From CAVYGN01 sp964413265 (lineage in GTDB: Bacteria; Spirochaetota; Brevinematia; Brevinematales; JAOACQ01): a stretch of 7,320 nucleotides of DNA. The notes below the pieces were generated by a model that ran no database searches, was not told the DNA's origin, and saw only the letters and a program-made list of their open reading frames with translations. Positions within the stretch are counted from its first letter, which is position 1; each line of letters begins with the position of its first letter. The stretch covers positions 1-7,320 of the forward strand of contig CAYPRX010000105.1 in NCBI GenBank assembly GCA_964413265.1, in the 5' to 3' direction. Position numbers and translations under genes: made by a program. Below, piece by piece: positions 4,779-7,320 of this stretch.

Positions 4779-7114
4779 AAAAAAGTATAAAACAGAAAAG
4801 GAATATATCGGGAAATAATGAAAACTCAGACACTATATCCTTCAAACTAAATGGCGAAAATCATATCCGTTATAGTCCTCTTGACAACAGCAGACATAAT
4901 TTATCAAGTATAATTCGTCCGATTTTAATTGCTTTCATAATTTTTATTGTAGGAAGTGCCTTGAGTTACTTTATATCTTTTCTTCAATATAATGCGGATA
5001 TCAGCCGCCAGCGCGATCAAGTTGCTCTGAAAATCGATCATATCCGGAGCAATCTCAGTCGGGAACTCTTTGCTAATATCAGTTTATCGCAGGGACTTGC
5101 CGATCTTGTTCGTATTCAGGGGGGAATACGGCATGACCAGTTCATGGCGTTGGCAAGAGAACTGAAAGGACACAGCGGATTGATAAGAAATGTCGCACTG
5201 GCACCGGATAATATAATCCGGTTCATTTACCCCCTGGCTGGTAATGAGGAGGCGCTGGGTTTGGCTTATTCCAATGTTCCCAATCAATATGGCGCAGTCC
5301 TCAAGGCGATTTCAGAAAAACGCACGGTAGTTGCTGGTCCTATTCAACTGGTACAGGGAGGAATCGGCATCATCGGGCGCACGCCGATTTTTCTTCAGAA
5401 TAATCAATACTATTGGGGAATTGCGTCCACGGTTATCAATTTCACTTTACTCCTAAATCAGGCTGGAATTGATCCGGATAGTAATAATCTGCGGATTGCA
5501 ATCCGCGGAATAGACGGGACAGGTCCTCAGGGGGATGTTTTTTGGGGTGATAAGCAAATCTTTTCCTCCGATCCCATAACAATGGATATTCCTCTGCCTT
5601 CAGGAAGCTGGCAGATTGCTGCAATACCCCTTGCCGGATGGCCAAGTTTTTTTCCCCTAAAGTCCCTTCCCTTTTTAACCGGCTTTTTCTTATCTTCCCT
5701 GATATCAGTTATGCTTTTTCAGATACTTCTTATCAGTAGCGGGCGTGCTTTTGAAATTCGGCGGAGAATTATCTCTGAAGCCACTCTGCAGCAGAAAAAC
5801 AGGGGTCTCCACCTTTTTTCCCAATGTAACAGGGCTGTTATTTATGCCACTGATGAACAAACTTTATTATCAGAAATATGCCGTATAGCCGTTGAATCCG
5901 CCGGTTATCAAATGGCCTGGATTGGCAGAGCTGAAAACGACGTCAGGAAAACTGTCAAGCCTGTAACATTCGCGGGATCAGGGAAAGGTTTTCTGGATCT
6001 TATTACCGTCAGCTGGGGTAATAATAAATACGGCCGGGGATCTGCAGGAACTGCAATCCGTACCCGGAAGCCTTCTATCGGACGAGACCTCCTGAATAAT
6101 CCGAATTTTGCAGTCTGGAAAAAAGCTTTTAATACACGTAATTACAAATCGGTCATGGCGATCCCGCTTATTATGGATAAAAGTATCTTCGGTGTTCTCG
6201 TGGTTTACGCGGATGAAATTGACGCTTTCGACTCCACCGAGGTAGAACTTCTAGATCAGCTTGGAAAAGCCATTTCTCATGGCCTGACGGCCATACGATC
6301 CAGAAATGAGAGGAATATAGCTGTAGCGACTCTGAAAAATGAAAGAAACGAATTAGAACGCCGTATAAATGAACGGACCCGAGAACTCCTGCAAGCAAAG
6401 GAAATGGCCGAATCGGCCGACCGGCTTAAGTCGGCCTTTCTCGCTACCATGTCCCATGAATTACGGACGCCTCTCAATTCCATCATCGGGTTCTCAGGAA
6501 TACTTCTGCAGGGTATGGCCGGACCACTGAATGAGGAGCAGGAAAAACAGATTGGGATGGTTTGCAGCAGTTCGGAGCATCTGCTTACTCTAATCAATGA
6601 TATATTGGACATTTCGAAAATTGAAGCCGGCCAGATGCAGTTCTCCTACGAAACATTCGATCTACGGTCAGCGATTGAAAAAGTTGCCAAGACTATAAAA
6701 CCCTTGGCTGAAAAAAAGAACCTTACTCTTAAAGTAGAAATTGAGCCACAGATCGGAACCATCAAAGGAGACCGGAGACGTATCGAACAAATACTGATCA
6801 ACCTGGCGGGAAATGCCGTCAAGTTTTCCGAACAGGGTTATGTCGGTATTAAATGCTCACAGAGGGAAAAGCAGGTTTTATTCCAGGTTACAGACACCGG
6901 AATCGGCATTAAGAAAGAAGATATGGATAATCTATTCAAACCCTTCCGGCAGGTTAATACCGGGCTGACCCGACAGTTTGAGGGCACAGGGCTGGGACTT
7001 TCAATCTGCAAGAAACTCGTGGATTTGATGGGCGGAAACATCCAGGCGCAAAGCGTTCTGGGCGAAGGAAGTACGTTCAGTTTTACATTACCGATTTACA
7101 GGAGAGTTGTATGA
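4775..7114 (+). CDS. CHASE-GAF sensor histidine kinase, 779 aa
   Basis: A 45-residue polar N-terminus precedes membrane span 1 (about 46-70). A periplasmic CHASE domain (about 90-270) follows, with the family pattern 'FIYPLAGNEEALGLAY' (150-165) and 'GPIQLVQGGIGIIGRTPIF' (188-206). Span 2 is at about 298-321. A cytoplasmic GAF domain (about 359-500, 'AGYQMAWIG' at 376-384) and a coiled coil (about 508-550) lead to HisKA with phospho-acceptor His561 in 'FLATMSHELRTPLNSIIGFS'. The ATP domain has an N box around Asn680, G1 'DTGIGI' (707-712), F box 'FKPF' (721-724) and G2 'GTGLGLSI' (737-744). All catalytic motifs are intact and no receiver domain is attached. The ATG follows AGAGGGAG by about 5 nt. 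The protein should autophosphorylate in response to a periplasmic ligand and pass phosphate to the receiver protein, whose gene overlaps by 4 nt. Confidence 0.93.
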   Translation: MKKSIKQKRNISGNNENSDTISFKLNGENHIRYSPLDNSRHNLSSIIRPILIAFIIFIVGSALSYFISFLQYNADISRQRDQVALKIDHIRSNLSRELFANISLSQGLADLVRIQGGIRHDQFMALARELKGHSGLIRNVALAPDNIIRFIYPLAGNEEALGLAYSNVPNQYGAVLKAISEKRTVVAGPIQLVQGGIGIIGRTPIFLQNNQYYWGIASTVINFTLLLNQAGIDPDSNNLRIAIRGIDGTGPQGDVFWGDKQIFSSDPITMDIPLPSGSWQIAAIPLAGWPSFFPLKSLPFLTGFFLSSLISVMLFQILLISSGRAFEIRRRIISEATLQQKNRGLHLFSQCNRAVIYATDEQTLLSEICRIAVESAGYQMAWIGRAENDVRKTVKPVTFAGSGKGFLDLITVSWGNNKYGRGSAGTAIRTRKPSIGRDLLNNPNFAVWKKAFNTRNYKSVMAIPLIMDKSIFGVLVVYADEIDAFDSTEVELLDQLGKAISHGLTAIRSRNERNIAVATLKNERNELERRINERTRELLQAKEMAESADRLKSAFLATMSHELRTPLNSIIGFSGILLQGMAGPLNEEQEKQIGMVCSSSEHLLTLINDILDISKIEAGQMQFSYETFDLRSAIEKVAKTIKPLAEKKNLTLKVEIEPQIGTIKGDRRRIEQILINLAGNAVKFSEQGYVGIKCSQREKQVLFQVTDTGIGIKKEDMDNLFKPFRQVNTGLTRQFEGTGLGLSICKKLVDLMGGNIQAQSVLGEGSTFSFTLPIYRRVV

Positions 7115-7320
7115 ATGCGAGAATTCTTTACATCGAAGACAACAACCAGAATTTTTATTTGGTCAACTTTATTCTGAGTAAAAACGGCTTTGAAGTTACC
7201 AGGGCGCATAATGGTAAGGAAGGTATTGATCTGGCCGTTCAAATCAAGCCAAATCTTATTCTGCTCGACATTCAACTACCTGTAATGGATGGTTATGAAG
7301 TTGCCCGGGCAATTAGAAAA
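7111..7320 (+). CDS. Response regulator receiver domain (5' part, cut by window end)
   Basis: The first 70 codons encode a CheY-like REC domain. The acidic pair is Glu9-Asp10 in 'ILYIEDN', the phospho-acceptor is Asp53 in 'NLILLDIQLPVMDGYEVARA', and the 'PxMDGYE' loop after it is intact. AGGAGAG (7100-7106) lies 4 nt before the ATG, and the start overlaps the kinase stop as ATGA (7111-7114), so the two are co-translated. This is the natural phosphate acceptor for the kinase. The 'MxxxILYIEDNNQNFYLV' start is common in single-domain DivK-like regulators and in receivers joined to output domains alike, so what follows Lys70 cannot be told from this window. Confidence 0.92.
   Translation, partial: MNARILYIEDNNQNFYLVNFILSKNGFEVTRAHNGKEGIDLAVQIKPNLILLDIQLPVMDGYEVARAIRK

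Noticed and set aside
1..7320. CRISPR array, tRNA or rRNA gene, integron attC sites
   Set aside because: No regularly spaced repeats, cloverleaf candidates or attC-like core sites were seen on either strand.

Overview
The window looks like an accessory stretch of a Gram-negative, moderately AT-rich chromosome. Two outer-membrane-type lipoproteins (CsgG and DUF799 families), a CHASE-GAF hybrid-free sensor kinase and worn insertion sequences would fit a deltaproteobacterium (Desulfobacterota). That placement is inference from gene types only; no rRNA or tRNA is present.

Layout. Positions 1-59 hold the last 18 codons of an XRE/HigA-type helix-turn-helix protein. A near-consensus promoter (188-216) then drives two small overlapping genes, DUF4160 (243-479) and DUF2442 (439-702), a pair often met in mobile, toxin-antitoxin-like settings. 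Positions 703-1293 carry no intact gene. They hold a 45-nt compound hairpin (780-824), a minus-strand remnant of an unrecognised protein (835-987) and the C-terminal remnant of an IS256-family transposase (967-1116).

On the minus strand lies a two-gene lipoprotein operon: a CsgG-family protein (2861 to 1947), then a DUF799/GNA1162-family lipoprotein (1962 to 1294), overlapping by 16 nt. It has an excellent promoter (2976 to 2948). A perfect 7-bp hairpin in its leader buries the Shine-Dalgarno of the first gene. No curlin genes are visible, and the DUF4810 gene that often sits between these two families is absent.

From about 3000 to 4263 sits a dead insertion sequence with perfect 19-bp terminal inverted repeats. 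Its ISNCY/IS1202-like DDE transposase is broken by two nonsense codons and one frameshift. Outward-facing TTGACA promoters lie just outside both ends.

The right third is a signalling operon on the plus strand: a strong promoter (4311-4340), a leader of more than 250 nt with competing stem-loops, a 57-codon ORF (4605-4778), a 779-aa membrane sensor histidine kinase (4775-7114) and the start of a receiver-domain protein (7111 onward, cut by the window edge). All three coding regions are joined by ATGA overlaps, which suggests coupled translation. The kinase probably senses a small ligand in the periplasm through CHASE and passes phosphate to the receiver protein.

I do not see an unmistakable new system. 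The best leads are the kinase leader RNA with its small coupled ORF, the ribosome-site hairpin of the csgG-like gene, and the paired outward promoters around the insertion sequence.
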